In this document: positions 24,902 through 33,926 of the stretch, piece by piece
Layout: each line of letters starts with the position of its first letter
Numbering within the stretch: the stretch's first letter is position 1
Assembly (NCBI RefSeq): GCF_008123425.1
Contig: NZ_VSSS01000068.1
Location: 1 to 64,000 of the forward strand
DNA from: Bradyrhizobium rifense
GTDB lineage: Bacteria > Pseudomonadota > Alphaproteobacteria > Rhizobiales > Xanthobacteraceae
Direction: 5' to 3'
Length of the DNA stretch: 64,000 bases
Program-made: the position numbers and the translations under genes
Notes under the pieces: generated by a model
Told to the model about the DNA's origin: nothing
The model's database searches: none
Seen by the model: only the letters and a program-made list of their open reading frames with translations

Positions 24902-25297
24902 ATGGCGGTTGATTTGTCGATGTCGGTTCTGGTGGTGGACGACTACAGCACCATGATCCGTATCATCAGGAATCTCCTGAAGCAGCTTGGCTTCGAGAAT
25001 ATCGATGATGCCAGCGACGGTTCGGCAGCGCTGAACAAGATGCGCGGCAAGAAGTACGGCCTCGTGATTTCCGATTGGAACATGGAGCCGATGACGGGCT
25101 ACGACCTGCTGCGCGAAGTGCGGGCAGATCCCAATCTCGCCACCACGCCCTTCATCATGATCACGGCGGAATCGAAGACCGAGAACGTGATCGCGGCCAA
25201 GAAGGCCGGTGTGAACAATTACATCGTCAAGCCGTTCAATGCGGCGACGCTGAAGACCAAGATCGAGGCGGTCTTCCCGGACATGGCGAGCGCGTAA
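24902..25297 (+). CDS. single-domain response regulator, CheY type
   Basis: A 131-residue receiver domain with no output domain. The acidic pocket and phosphorylation site read VVDDYSTMIRIIRNLL and ISDWNMEPMTGYDLL (Asp near 59), with the switch Thr in MITAES and Lys in IVKPF. The WN of the phosphorylation loop and the TMIRI segment are typical of true CheY. GGGGGAG precedes the ATG at 24902. No che genes are adjacent, so the partner kinase is elsewhere. Upstream, TTAA and TTAAC separated by eight bases (24792-24808) resemble a CtrA box but with one base too many. Confidence 0.88.
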   Translation: MAVDLSMSVLVVDDYSTMIRIIRNLLKQLGFENIDDASDGSAALNKMRGKKYGLVISDWNMEPMTGYDLLREVRADPNLATTPFIMITAESKTENVIAAKKAGVNNYIVKPFNAATLKTKIEAVFPDMASA

Positions 25298-25324
25298 GCG
25301 CGCGATCAAGCCATCCTGAATTTG

Positions 25325-25353
25325 GAAAGCCCGGGCGCGTGTCCCGGGCTTTC
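25325..25353. terminator. bidirectional terminator-like hairpin
   Basis: GAAAGCCCGGG (25325-25335) pairs perfectly with CCCGGGCTTTC (25343-25353), loop of seven. It lies between the convergent cheY and HAD genes, with A- and T-rich ends on each arm. Confidence 0.75.
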
Positions 25354-25361
25354 TGCGTTGC

Positions 25362-26216
25362 TCACCACTTCAATTCGCGCATCAGCGCCTTCGGCGGGTG
25401 GCCGAACAATTCCGTCACTGACTTGGGATCGAGCTGGTCGAGGCCCTCGAACTCCTCGGCATGGATGCCGCGGGTGACGAACAGGCAGTCGATGCCGAAT
25501 TCGCGCGCGCCGGTCAGGTCGGTGCGGACGGAATCGCCGATCGCCAGCACCTTTTTCCGGTCGATCGGGTGGCCCTGGCGTTCGCCGGCCAGCCGCATCG
25601 CGCGCTCGTAGATCGGCCGGTGCGGCTTGCCGTAGAAGATCACCTCGCCGCCGAGCTCGCGGTACAGCTCGGCAATCGCACCGGCGCAATAGATCAGCCG
25701 ATCGCCGCGCTCGACCACGATATCGGGGTTGGCGCAGACCAGCGTCAGCTTGCGCTCGCGCGCCTTCAGCATCATGCCGCGATAGTCTTCCGCCGTCTCG
25801 GTCTCGTCGTCGTAGAGGCCGGTGCAGACGATGTAGTCGGCCTCTTCCAGCGGCGCGGTCTTCGCATCGAGGCCGCGATAGATCGAGTTGTCGCGCTCCG
25901 GGCCGAGCCAGAACATTTTTCGTCCGGGGTGCTCGGCGACATAGAGCCGCGTCAGATCGCCCGAGGAGACGATCGCGTCATAGGTCTCGTCGGCGACGCC
26001 AAGCTTGCGCAATTGCCGCTGCACGGAGTCGGCCGGGCGGGGCGCGTTGGTGATCAGGATCACCGTACCGCCATGGCTGCGATAGGTGTGCAGCGCCTCG
26101 CAGGCCTCGGGGAAGGATTCCAGTCCGTTATGGACGACGCCCCAGATGTCGCTGAGCACGACGTCGACCCCGCCCACGAGCTCGCGCAGGCTTTGGGCGA
26201 AATGCAGCGTGGTCAT
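25362..26216 (-). CDS. HAD-superfamily class IIA hydrolase
   Basis: A 284-residue phosphatase-like protein. Motif I is LSDIWGVVHNG, with Trp in place of the second catalytic Asp pattern seen in NagD-type enzymes (DxDG becomes DIWG). Motif II is ITNAPRP, motif III Lys lies in FYGKPHRPIYE, and motif IV is GDSVRTDLTGAREFG. It belongs to the alphaproteobacterial NagD-like family whose substrate is not known. An ATGA-free gap of 15 bases separates it from the EAL gene upstream on the same strand. Confidence 0.85.
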   Translation of the reverse strand: MTTLHFAQSLRELVGGVDVVLSDIWGVVHNGLESFPEACEALHTYRSHGGTVILITNAPRPADSVQRQLRKLGVADETYDAIVSSGDLTRLYVAEHPGRKMFWLGPERDNSIYRGLDAKTAPLEEADYIVCTGLYDDETETAEDYRGMMLKARERKLTLVCANPDIVVERGDRLIYCAGAIAELYRELGGEVIFYGKPHRPIYERAMRLAGERQGHPIDRKKVLAIGDSVRTDLTGAREFGIDCLFVTRGIHAEEFEGLDQLDPKSVTELFGHPPKALMRELKW

Positions 26217-26231
26217 GATGCGTGCGGCCGA

Positions 26232-27713
26232 TCAGATCCGGCGCGCCAGCGCCGCGTTGCCGGTGATGCGCGATGACGGGGCGGCAGGCGCCGCAGCTGA
26301 CGTTGCGCTTGGGCTGGGTGTTCCGGAGCCATTGGATCCCTGAATGTCCTGCGCCGGGTTCGGCGCGGCCCCGCCGGTAGCAGATGCCCCCTCGGGCCGC
26401 AATGGCCGGGGCGGCGCGAACAGAAAGCCCTGGCCGAACCGCACGTCATAGTCGAGCAGGTCGACCACCGCGCGCTCGCCCTCGATCCGCTCCGCGATCA
26501 AATCGATGCCGAAGCGGCCGAGCAGGTCGGACAGGTCGGAGGGATGAATGTCCGAGGTCGACGCCTGCTTCGGGTCGAGCAGGAGCGAGGCCGGGACCTT
26601 GATGAAGCGCACGCCACGGTCGGCAAGCTCGCGCGGCTCGATCCGCAAGTCGGTGACATGGTCGATCGAGAAACGGAAGCCGCGCTGCGCGAGTGCCGCG
26701 AGATTCTCGGTCTCTGCGGGGCCGAGGCCGCGGAAGGTCGACTGCTTGAACTCCAGCACCAGCGATGGCGCGAGCGCCCGGTTGGCCTCGAGGAAGTCGA
26801 GGCATTGCGCGAAGGTCGTGGAATTGCCGAGCGTCGAGGCCGCGACGTTGCAGAACACGCCGACATCCTTGTTGCGCACCATCAGCCGGCGCAACACCTG
26901 GACGCAGCGCAGCAACACCATGTTGTCGATGCGTCCGATCAGCCCGGAGGCCTCGGCGATGCTGATGAACTCTTCCGCAGCAATCAGCTGCTCGCGCTCG
27001 TCGCGCACCCGGGTCACGGCCTCGTAGAAGCGGACCTTGCGCTGCGGCAGCGTCACCATCGGCTGGAGGAAGATGTCGATGCGGTTCTCGTCGATGGCGT
27101 TGCGCAACGTCGTCAGCATCTGGGTCTGGTTGCGGCTGTTGACCGTCGAAACGGCATTGGCGGTCTGGGTCGGGGCGACCGGAGGCTTTGGCCGCGGCGG
27201 CGGTGCGGGAAGCGGCGGCGGAGCGGCCGGCCGATCCTCGAAGGATGCGATCAGGTCAAGCGGCGCTTCCGGCTCCAGCCTGGCGATTGGAGCGGCGGGC
27301 GGCGCGTGACCGGCCAGCAGGTCCTCATGGGTCGACACCGTGGCGGCAAGCTGCCTGACCAGCCCACCGAGCTCGTTGATCTCGCCGACCACCGACTGGA
27401 CACGATCGGAATTGGTCGAATTGGACGAGGCGATTCGGCCCTCGATCGCGGCGAGCCGGCGGCCGAACTCGGCCACCTGGCGGGCGAGGTCGGCGGTGCC
27501 GCGCGACAGGTCGGCGATCTGGCCGCCGACGTCACTGCGGTCGCGCAGCCGCATCGAGACCGCGTTGTAGAGGATCAGGAAGGTCAACGCGGTCAGCGCG
27601 ACGATCGCGGATTCGGTTCCGCTGATGCCGGCGACCGCGTAGAGCACGAGCCCGAGCGAGGCCGCGACCAGAACCATGCAGATGGCGATGAAGATCGTCG
27701 AAATGCGAATCAT
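26232..27713 (-). CDS. TipF-like membrane protein with degenerate EAL domain
   Basis: A 493-residue protein. Two transmembrane segments (about 4-27 and 36-52) are followed by a coiled-coil-like stretch (60-135), a Pro/Ala-rich linker (about 150-190) and an EAL domain. The EAL signature reads EAV, and the catalytic metal-binding motifs are altered: the usual glutamate-rich LELTES is LEFKQS and DDFG is DHVTD. It is thus likely a c-di-GMP-binding receptor, not a phosphodiesterase. The order TM-TM, coiled coil, Pro-rich, degenerate EAL is that of Caulobacter TipF, which links c-di-GMP to flagellar assembly. The nearby cheY agrees with a motility role, but this is inference. Confidence 0.75.
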   Translation of the reverse strand: MIRISTIFIAICMVLVAASLGLVLYAVAGISGTESAIVALTALTFLILYNAVSMRLRDRSDVGGQIADLSRGTADLARQVAEFGRRLAAIEGRIASSNSTNSDRVQSVVGEINELGGLVRQLAATVSTHEDLLAGHAPPAAPIARLEPEAPLDLIASFEDRPAAPPPLPAPPPRPKPPVAPTQTANAVSTVNSRNQTQMLTTLRNAIDENRIDIFLQPMVTLPQRKVRFYEAVTRVRDEREQLIAAEEFISIAEASGLIGRIDNMVLLRCVQVLRRLMVRNKDVGVFCNVAASTLGNSTTFAQCLDFLEANRALAPSLVLEFKQSTFRGLGPAETENLAALAQRGFRFSIDHVTDLRIEPRELADRGVRFIKVPASLLLDPKQASTSDIHPSDLSDLLGRFGIDLIAERIEGERAVVDLLDYDVRFGQGFLFAPPRPLRPEGASATGGAAPNPAQDIQGSNGSGTPSPSATSAAAPAAPSSRITGNAALARRI

Positions 27714-27855
27714 GCCGCGCGTTACGCCTCAAGAGCTGGCTGCCTCACCCGGGAAAACACGGGGCGCAATTCGCACCCGGCGCGCCTCGTGCTCCCCAAG
27801 CATGCATGACCCTAACATCATTGTTGATTCGAGGGGATAGCGGCTTGTTCGGGTC

Positions 27856-29419
27856 TCAAGTCAGGCCAGCCCGGCGAAAGCCTTCGAGGTAGTGCTCGCG
27901 GTCGGGGGCGAACTCGATCGGCATGAACTCGGCGATCCAGGCAAGCGAGACGTTCGGCTGGGCGCGCCGGAGTTCCTTCAATGCAACGCTGGCGATCTCG
28001 GCGTGACCCGCCATGCCGGCGGCTGCGGTCAGCACTCGATACGCGCCGACGAAGTCGCTGCGCTTGCGCAAGGCCTCCTGGGCGAGCCGGATCGCCTCCT
28101 CGTAATCGCCGCCGAGGAAGCGGGCATAGGCGGCGATGCCGAAATAGACGGGGCATAGGGGTCGCGCGGGCTGAGCCGGATCGCCCGGCGCGCGGCCTCG
28201 TCGGCGTCCTGCCAGCGGCCGCAATAGCCGAGTGCCAGCCCATAATAGCCCTGTGCCAGTGCAAAGTTCGGATTGAGCCGTAGCGCCGTCTCGAACTCGG
28301 CGAGCGAGTCCTCGAAGCGCCGTGCGAACAAATGGACATGGCCGAGCGCATTATGCGCCCAGGCATCTTCGTCGTCGGCGCGGATCGCGGCCCGCGCCGC
28401 GCGTTCGGCGACGGATATTGCGGCGGCCATCTCCATCCAGCCCATATGCGCCGTGAACATGTAGCTGGTACCGAGCAGGCCGAGCGCCTTGCCGTAGTTC
28501 GGGTCGAGAGCGATGGCCTTTTCGAGCAGGGCTTGCGCCACGACATGATCCTGCCGCGTCACTCGCCAATAGTGCGACAGCGCGCGCATCAGCAGATCCC
28601 AGGCCCGTCCATGCTGTCAGGCGGCTTGCGCTGGGCGCGAAAATTCTCCGCGGCATAGAGCTGCGGCTCGATCGCGGCAACGATTGCTTCCGTGATCTCG
28701 TCCTGCACGGCGAAGACGTCGGCGAGTTCGCGGTCGTAGCGCTCGGCCCAGAGATGGCTGCCGGTGGCGACGTCGTTGAGCTGTGCGGTGATGCGGACAC
28801 GGTCGCCCTCCTTGCGGACGCTGCCCTCGACGACATAGCGAACGCCGAGCTCATCGGCGACCTGGCGCAAATGAACCGTGTGGCCCTTGTAGATGAAGGA
28901 CGAGTTGCGCGCGATGACGAAGAACCAGCGCAGCTTCGACAACGCGGTGATGATGTCCTCGCTGATGCCATCGGAGAAATAATCCTGCTCGGCCTCGCCG
29001 CTCATATTGGTGAAGGGCAGCACGGCGATTGCGGGACGGTCGGGCAGCGGCAATCCTGCGCTCGTCGCGTCGGACGGCTTGCCGGACGCAGACGATGGGC
29101 CTGCGGAGGAGAGTTCTGTGACTTCGCCGACGAAGCGCACGCCCTTGCGCGCGACGGTGCGGATCAGCCGCTGCTCCTCGCCGGAATCGCTGACTGAGCG
29201 CCGTGCGGCGTTGATCCGGCTGGTCAACGTCGATTCGGAGACGACGCGGCCGTTCCAGATCGCATCGAGCAGGTTGTCCCGCGTCACCACGCGTTCGCGA
29301 TTGCGGACCAGATAGAGCAGGAGATCGAACACCTGAGGCTCGAGCGCGACCAGCGTGTCCGCCCGCCGCAATTCGCGGCGCTCGGGATCGAGCACGAAAT
29401 CCTCAAAATGAATCGCCAC
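27856..29419 (-). pseudogene. winged-helix / TolB-like / TPR regulator gene broken by two frameshifts
   Basis: The product would be about 520 residues. The N-terminus is an OmpR-type winged helix (FEDFVLDPERRELRR...ESTLTSRINAARRSV), then an adenylate-cyclase-associated region (AIAVLPFTNMSGEAEQDYFSDGISEDIITAL...GTRYVVEGSVRKEG-like), then TPR repeats (ALLEKAIALDPNYGKALGLLG). Frame breaks occur near 28604 (in a G run) and near 28150 (in a C run); each would be mended by adding one base. Without repair the first open frame ends in PDSMDGPGIC. The start is uncertain: GTG at 29419 (VAIHFEDFVL) fits the family, and an ATG at 29482 is also in frame. It diverges from the methyltransferase gene. Confidence 0.75.
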
Positions 29420-29539
29420 GCTGCGCCTCGGCTCCCGCTCGGAAATCAAGGTGCTCTCAGCGTAAAATAACGCCGCTCTCAAGGCCAGCGAACCGCATGC
29501 GCCCTATCGTCCCGGCAGTTCCAACCACAGGAGATTGCC

Positions 29540-30382
29540 ATGTCGACATCAGCAGCACTCAGCGCGCAGGCCACAGCCCAACCCGATCTCGCCGCCGTCA
29601 AGCAGCGCCAGCACGGCGCGTGGTCGTCCGGCGACTATGCCGTCGTCGGCACCACCTTGCAGATCGTCGGCGAGCAGCTCTGCGAGGCGCTGGATTTGCG
29701 CGCCGGCAGCAAGGTGCTGGACGTTGCCGCCGGTAACGGCAATGCGACATTGGCGGCGGCGCGGCGCTGGTGCGACGTCACATCCACCGATTATGTGCCG
29801 GCGCTGCTCAAGCGTGGCCGCGAGCGGGCAGCAGCCGAGTGTCTGACGATCGAGTTCCGCGAGGCGGATGCCGAGGCGCTGCCGTTCCCGGATGCGAGCT
29901 ACGATGTCGTTGTCTCGACCTTCGGCGTGATGTTCACGCCGGATCAGGACAAGGCGGCGTCAGAACTTGCGCGAGTCTGCAAGGCGGGCGGCAAGATCGG
30001 CCTTGCCAACTGGACGCCTCAGGGTTTTATCGGCCAGCTGTTCAAGACCATCGGCAAGCATCTCGCTCCCCCGGCTGGCGTGAAGTCGCCGGCCCTGTGG
30101 GGCACCTCGACCCGGCTTCAGGAGATGTTCGGAAGCCAGGCCTCGGAGATCGCTGCCGAGCCACGCATGTTCGTGTTTCGCTATCGCTCGCCGGAGCACT
30201 GGCTCGAGGTCTTCAAGTCATTCTACGGGCCGATGCTGAAAGCCTTCGCGGCGCTCGACGAGACCGGCCAGGCTGCGCTGAAGCGCGATCTCATGACCTT
30301 GCTTGGCGAGTTCAATCATGCCGATGACGGCACGGTGGTGGTGCACAGCGAATATCTCGAAGCCGTCATCACCAAGCGCTGA
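29540..30382 (+). CDS. SAM-dependent methyltransferase (UbiE-like)
   Basis: A 280-residue class I methyltransferase. Motif I is VLDVAAGNGNATLAAAR (about 60-77), followed by EFREADAEALPFPDASYDVV and FGVMFTPD. The C-terminal half (RLQEMFG...FRYRSPEHWLEVF) is typical of a rhizobial family of small-molecule methyltransferases whose substrates are unknown. An AGGAGA ribosome site precedes the ATG. The 3' end overlaps the convergent YihY gene by 14 bases. Confidence 0.85.
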   Translation: MSTSAALSAQATAQPDLAAVKQRQHGAWSSGDYAVVGTTLQIVGEQLCEALDLRAGSKVLDVAAGNGNATLAAARRWCDVTSTDYVPALLKRGRERAAAECLTIEFREADAEALPFPDASYDVVVSTFGVMFTPDQDKAASELARVCKAGGKIGLANWTPQGFIGQLFKTIGKHLAPPAGVKSPALWGTSTRLQEMFGSQASEIAAEPRMFVFRYRSPEHWLEVFKSFYGPMLKAFAALDETGQAALKRDLMTLLGEFNHADDGTVVVHSEYLEAVITKR

Positions 30383-31550
30383 GGCGGAGTGCGGTCAGGC
30401 CGGTGCTCGGCCTGACCATCGGCTCTCTGGACGGCGCGGCGGCGCCGACCGTGTCGGCCGAAACGGCGTCGCGGCTGCCGAGCGGCTTGGGCCGCCCGGT
30501 GGTCGTATCCCGCAGGGTCTGCCGTTCCACCTCCGAATTGAGCTCCGCGCCGAACATGATGACGATGGCCGACATCCACATCCACATCATCAGGCCGATT
30601 GCCGCGCCGAGCGAGCCGTAGGTCGCGTTGTAATCGGCAAACTTCGAGAGATACCAGGATAACAGCGCCGAGCCGGCGATCCAGAGGACGGCAGCGGTCA
30701 CCGCGCCCACACTCAGCCACTGCCAGCGTGGGGCGTCGCGGCTCGGCCCGAGCCGGTAAAGCAGTGCGAGCGCAACAAGCAGGAACAAGAGCAGGACGGG
30801 CCAGCGCGCAATGGCAATGATCAGCTTGCTTTCCGGCGCGAGCCGAAGGTGATCCAGGGCGAGCGGGAAGGCGACCACGGCGCCAACCATCAAGAGCAGC
30901 GCCGCGATGCCGCCGACCGTGAACGCGAGCGACACCATGTTGAGCCGGATGAAGCCGCGCTTCTCGCGTTCCTCGTAGGCCACGTTAAGGGCGTCGATGA
31001 TGGCCTTGACGCCGGCATTCGCGCTCCAGATTGCGAGCACAAGGCCAAACACGAAGGTTGTGCCCAGCTCGGCATTGCCCTTGGAGACGACGCGCGCGAC
31101 CTGGTCGCCGATAATCTGGTAGGTGCCCTCCGGCAGCATGACGGCGAGCGTCTGGAGATTGTCGCCAATGGTCTTGGGATCGGCGAATAGGCCATAGAAC
31201 GAGACCAGCGCGGTGACCGCCGGAAAGATCGCGAGCAGGCCGAAGAAGACGACACCGGCCGCCGTGGCGAGCAGGCGATCGTCATCGATACGGGGATAGG
31301 TGCGCCAGAGGATGTCCTTCCAGCCGGCCCAGGGAATCGTGAGAGGGTTCTGCGAAAGACGGCCACGGCCTGGCTGCGCGGCCGCATGCGCTGGATTCGT
31401 CTCGGGGGAACTGGCCTCGGTATTGCGGTGGTCCTGAACGGGGCCCGACTGACCTGAGCCCTGGAAATACCTTTCCGCGGTGAGCACAAAGACGGTCGTG
31501 GCGGCGACCAGAAGCCAACTGTCGAACTGTCCTGATCGCGGCGTGGACAT
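30369..31550 (-). CDS. YihY/BrkB-family inner-membrane protein
   Basis: A 393-residue protein. After a hydrophilic N-terminus comes the family opening WAGWKDILWRTYPRIDDDRLLATAAGVVFFGLLAIFPAVTALVS, then about six transmembrane segments, ending in GAAIGLMMWMWMSAIVIMFGAELNSEVERQ. The C-terminal tail is hydrophilic. Function is not established; the old RNase BN label is wrong. It is coupled to the holin-like gene before it by TGATG. Confidence 0.9.
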   Translation of the reverse strand: MSTPRSGQFDSWLLVAATTVFVLTAERYFQGSGQSGPVQDHRNTEASSPETNPAHAAAQPGRGRLSQNPLTIPWAGWKDILWRTYPRIDDDRLLATAAGVVFFGLLAIFPAVTALVSFYGLFADPKTIGDNLQTLAVMLPEGTYQIIGDQVARVVSKGNAELGTTFVFGLVLAIWSANAGVKAIIDALNVAYEEREKRGFIRLNMVSLAFTVGGIAALLLMVGAVVAFPLALDHLRLAPESKLIIAIARWPVLLLFLLVALALLYRLGPSRDAPRWQWLSVGAVTAAVLWIAGSALLSWYLSKFADYNATYGSLGAAIGLMMWMWMSAIVIMFGAELNSEVERQTLRDTTTGRPKPLGSRDAVSADTVGAAAPSREPMVRPSTGLTALRLSAW

Positions 31551-32149
31551 CAGGTGTCCAAACGATGGCTACGGGGCTTCCGCCGCGCCACTGTCACGCC
31601 CAACAGTCCGGCGGCCGCGACCATCAAGCCGAGCTGAAGTGAGCGATTGCTGCGAAGTGGCTTCGCCATGCTGCCCCTACCTCTTGCACCCGGTTTTTCG
31701 TCTGGCCCGAGCGGCACCAAAGGGATCGCCGTCGCGACTTCTTTCACCGCCTGCTTGACCGTTCCGCGCGGAATGCGCGGGGTGACGATCGCCACGCGCA
31801 GGCGACTGGCGAGCGGCACGATCGGCCTTGTGCGGCGGTTCATTTGCGCCGTCGCCACCCCGGCGCAGGCTGCGGCCAGCACCAGCAGCACGGCTGCGAC
31901 GGCGCCAAAGCCCCAGAATTGTCCGTAGGTGATGGCGATCCAGCGGTAGAGCGCGATCAGGCCGACAAAGAAGGCCGCAATCAGGAACAGCCCGGCCACT
32001 GCGAACAGTCCCGCCGCGACCGCGTAGGACGTTACGCGTCCCGTGGTCTGGTTGGTGCGATCACGCAGATACGACTGCGCCGCGCGCTTGAGATGGTTGA
32101 GTTTCAGCGCCATGCCGGCGCGCAGCAATTCGCCCGATGGCGCGAGCAT
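31550..32149 (-). CDS. holin-superfamily-like inner-membrane protein (HolinX type)
   Basis: A 199-residue protein with two close transmembrane segments (AAGLFAVAGLFLIAAFFVGLIALY and FWGFGAVAAVLLVLAAACAGVA) and a third hydrophobic stretch near the C-terminus (LGLMVAAAGLLGV). This is the layout of the Actinobacterial HolinX family (DUF1469-like), which is not phage-specific and is often beside YihY. The start at 32149 has the ribosome site GGAGGA seven bases upstream, better than the ATG at 32113. The TGA overlaps the ATG of yihY. Confidence 0.75.
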   Translation of the reverse strand: MLAPSGELLRAGMALKLNHLKRAAQSYLRDRTNQTTGRVTSYAVAAGLFAVAGLFLIAAFFVGLIALYRWIAITYGQFWGFGAVAAVLLVLAAACAGVATAQMNRRTRPIVPLASRLRVAIVTPRIPRGTVKQAVKEVATAIPLVPLGPDEKPGARGRGSMAKPLRSNRSLQLGLMVAAAGLLGVTVARRKPRSHRLDT

Positions 32150-32229
32150 GCGGACATCCTCCGAGAGCGAGAAAATTCGTCGGGGGATGAACGTGGCGGA
32201 ATTTGACTTGTTCCGCCGCGCGTGGCGGA

Positions 32230-33189
32230 TCAGCCGAGATCGGCGGCCGCGATCCAGAACACCTCGCCCTCGGACTCCTCGGTGTCAAGCCAGAGCAGCG
32301 GCAGTTCCGGAAAGGCCTCGTCGACCAGCTCGCGGCCACGGCCGATCTCGCAAAGGAGGCCGCCATCGGGCGTGAGATGGTTGGGCGCTTCGTGCAGGAT
32401 ACGGCGAACCACGTCGAGGCCGTCCAGGCCGCCGTCGAAGGCGAGCCTTGGCTCGGCCCGGCACTCCGGCGGAAGCGCGGCCATGCCTTCCGCGTCGACG
32501 TAAGGCGGGTTGGTGATGATCAGATCGTATTTGTTGGCGCCGAGCGGCGCGAACAGATCGCCGCGATGGAGCGTGATCCGCTCATCCAGCTCATGTTCCC
32601 CGACATTGCGCGCGGCGACTTCGAGCGCGCCCTTGGAGATGTCGACGGCATCGACCATGGTATTCGGGAAATGATGCGCGGCGAGGATCGCGAGGCATCC
32701 CGATCCCGTGCAGAGATCGAGCACGCGCTCGACGGCCGTGGGATCGTCGATCAGCGAACCCACCTCGCCGTCGCCGCCGAAATGCGACTCCAGGAGCTCG
32801 CCGATGAAGGAACGCGGAACGATGACCCGCTCGTCGACATAGAAGGGCAGGCCGCGCATGTAGATCTTGTTGACGAGATAGGCGGTCGGTTTGCGCGTCG
32901 TCACGCGCTTGTGGATGAGGTCGAGCAGGGTCTTGCCTTCCGCAGCGGTGACGCAGGCATGGCCAAAGATCTCGAACTGGTCCGGAAGCAGGTGCAGGGC
33001 CTCGCAGACCAGGAAGACGGCTTCCGCGACCGGATCGGTCGTGCCGTGGGCAAAGGCAAGTTTCGCCTCGACGAAGCGGCTGACCGCATAGCGGACGAAA
33101 TCGATCAGCGTGAGCAGCTCGCCGCGGCCGACCTTCGCGAGTTTTGGCACGGCGCGGCCGCGCGTGGTCTTTCTCACAGCTCGTGCCAT
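32230..33189 (-). CDS. prmB: 50S ribosomal protein L3 N5-glutamine methyltransferase
   Basis: A 319-residue methyltransferase. The SAM site is VLDLCTGSGCLAILAA, the catalytic motif TNPPYVDAEGMAALP. The N-terminal helical domain and the YLVNKIYMRGLPFYVDERVIVPRSFIGELL segment distinguish PrmB from PrmC. It methylates a glutamine of ribosomal protein L3. The first 25 residues are basic. It starts within the moaE stop (TGATG), so it is the tail of the uvrC-pgsA-moaDE run. Confidence 0.93.
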   Translation of the reverse strand: MARAVRKTTRGRAVPKLAKVGRGELLTLIDFVRYAVSRFVEAKLAFAHGTTDPVAEAVFLVCEALHLLPDQFEIFGHACVTAAEGKTLLDLIHKRVTTRKPTAYLVNKIYMRGLPFYVDERVIVPRSFIGELLESHFGGDGEVGSLIDDPTAVERVLDLCTGSGCLAILAAHHFPNTMVDAVDISKGALEVAARNVGEHELDERITLHRGDLFAPLGANKYDLIITNPPYVDAEGMAALPPECRAEPRLAFDGGLDGLDVVRRILHEAPNHLTPDGGLLCEIGRGRELVDEAFPELPLLWLDTEESEGEVFWIAAADLG

Positions 33190-33671
33190 CAGGATCGGGT
33201 CCAGCGTGCGGCGGCCTCGTCGTCACGGGCGTGGGCCTCGACCCAGCCGGTGCCGGTGGCGCTCTCTTCCTTCTTCCAGAACGGTGCGCTGGTCTTGAGA
33301 TAATCCATCAGGAACTCGGCCGCCTCGAATGCCGCCTTGCGGTGTTGCGACGCCGTGAGCACCAGCACGATGTTCTGGCCGGGCATGAACCGCCCGACGC
33401 GATGGATGACCGTGACGCCGTTGAGCGGCCAGCGCGAAATGGCCTCGTCGACATGGCGCTTGATTTCTTCCTCGGCCATATCAGGATAATGCTCGAGCGT
33501 GAGCGCCGCGATCTTCGAACTGTCCTCGTCGGCGCGACAGATGCCGGAGAAGCTGACGACCGCGCCGATATCGGTGCGGTTCTCGGTCAGGAGCGCGATC
33601 TCGCGTGCGATGTCGAAATCGTCTTCCTGGATGCGGATGGCGACGGGGCAGCTGGTGACGGTAGAGGTCAT
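33189..33671 (-). CDS. moaE: molybdopterin synthase, catalytic subunit
   Basis: A 160-residue protein that moves sulfur from the MoaD thiocarboxylate to precursor Z. FSGICRADEDSSKIAALTLEHYPDMAEEEI is the conserved core (usually G.VRG), and KTSAPFWKKE holds the catalytic Lys residues. It lies three bases after moaD. The product feeds molybdenum enzymes such as the CO dehydrogenase encoded at 52655. Confidence 0.95.
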   Translation of the reverse strand: MTSTVTSCPVAIRIQEDDFDIAREIALLTENRTDIGAVVSFSGICRADEDSSKIAALTLEHYPDMAEEEIKRHVDEAISRWPLNGVTVIHRVGRFMPGQNIVLVLTASQHRKAAFEAAEFLMDYLKTSAPFWKKEESATGTGWVEAHARDDEAAARWTRS

Positions 33672-33674
33672 GGG

Positions 33675-33926
33675 CTAGCCGCCGGTCATCGGCGGAAAGA
33701 ACGCGATCTCGCGGGCGCCCGCGATCGTAGCGTCTGCCTTGACGTGGGCGTGGTCGATCGCGGTGCGGATCACCTTAGGCTTCTCGAACGCATAGGCATA
33801 AGCTTCACTCTGGCCGGACAGCCAGGCGATCAGCTCCTCGACGGTCCGCACCGTCGCGGGCGGCTCGATCGTCTCTTCGGCCTTGCCGACGCGCTCGCGC
33901 ACCCAGGCGAAGTACTTCACCTTCAT
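33675..33926 (-). CDS. moaD: molybdopterin synthase, sulfur-carrier subunit
   Basis: An 83-residue ubiquitin-fold protein ending in the essential Gly-Gly (PPMTGG), which is adenylated and thiocarboxylated. It opens MKVKYFAWVRERVGKAEE. Its ATG overlaps the pgsA stop (ATGA) and moaE follows after three bases. Confidence 0.95.
   Translation of the reverse strand: MKVKYFAWVRERVGKAEETIEPPATVRTVEELIAWLSGQSEAYAYAFEKPKVIRTAIDHAHVKADATIAGAREIAFFPPMTGG

Noticed and set aside
30369..30382. Overlap of the methyltransferase and YihY genes as a sign of a wrong call
   Set aside because: Both C-termini are plausible and convergent overlaps of this size are common in dense genomes.
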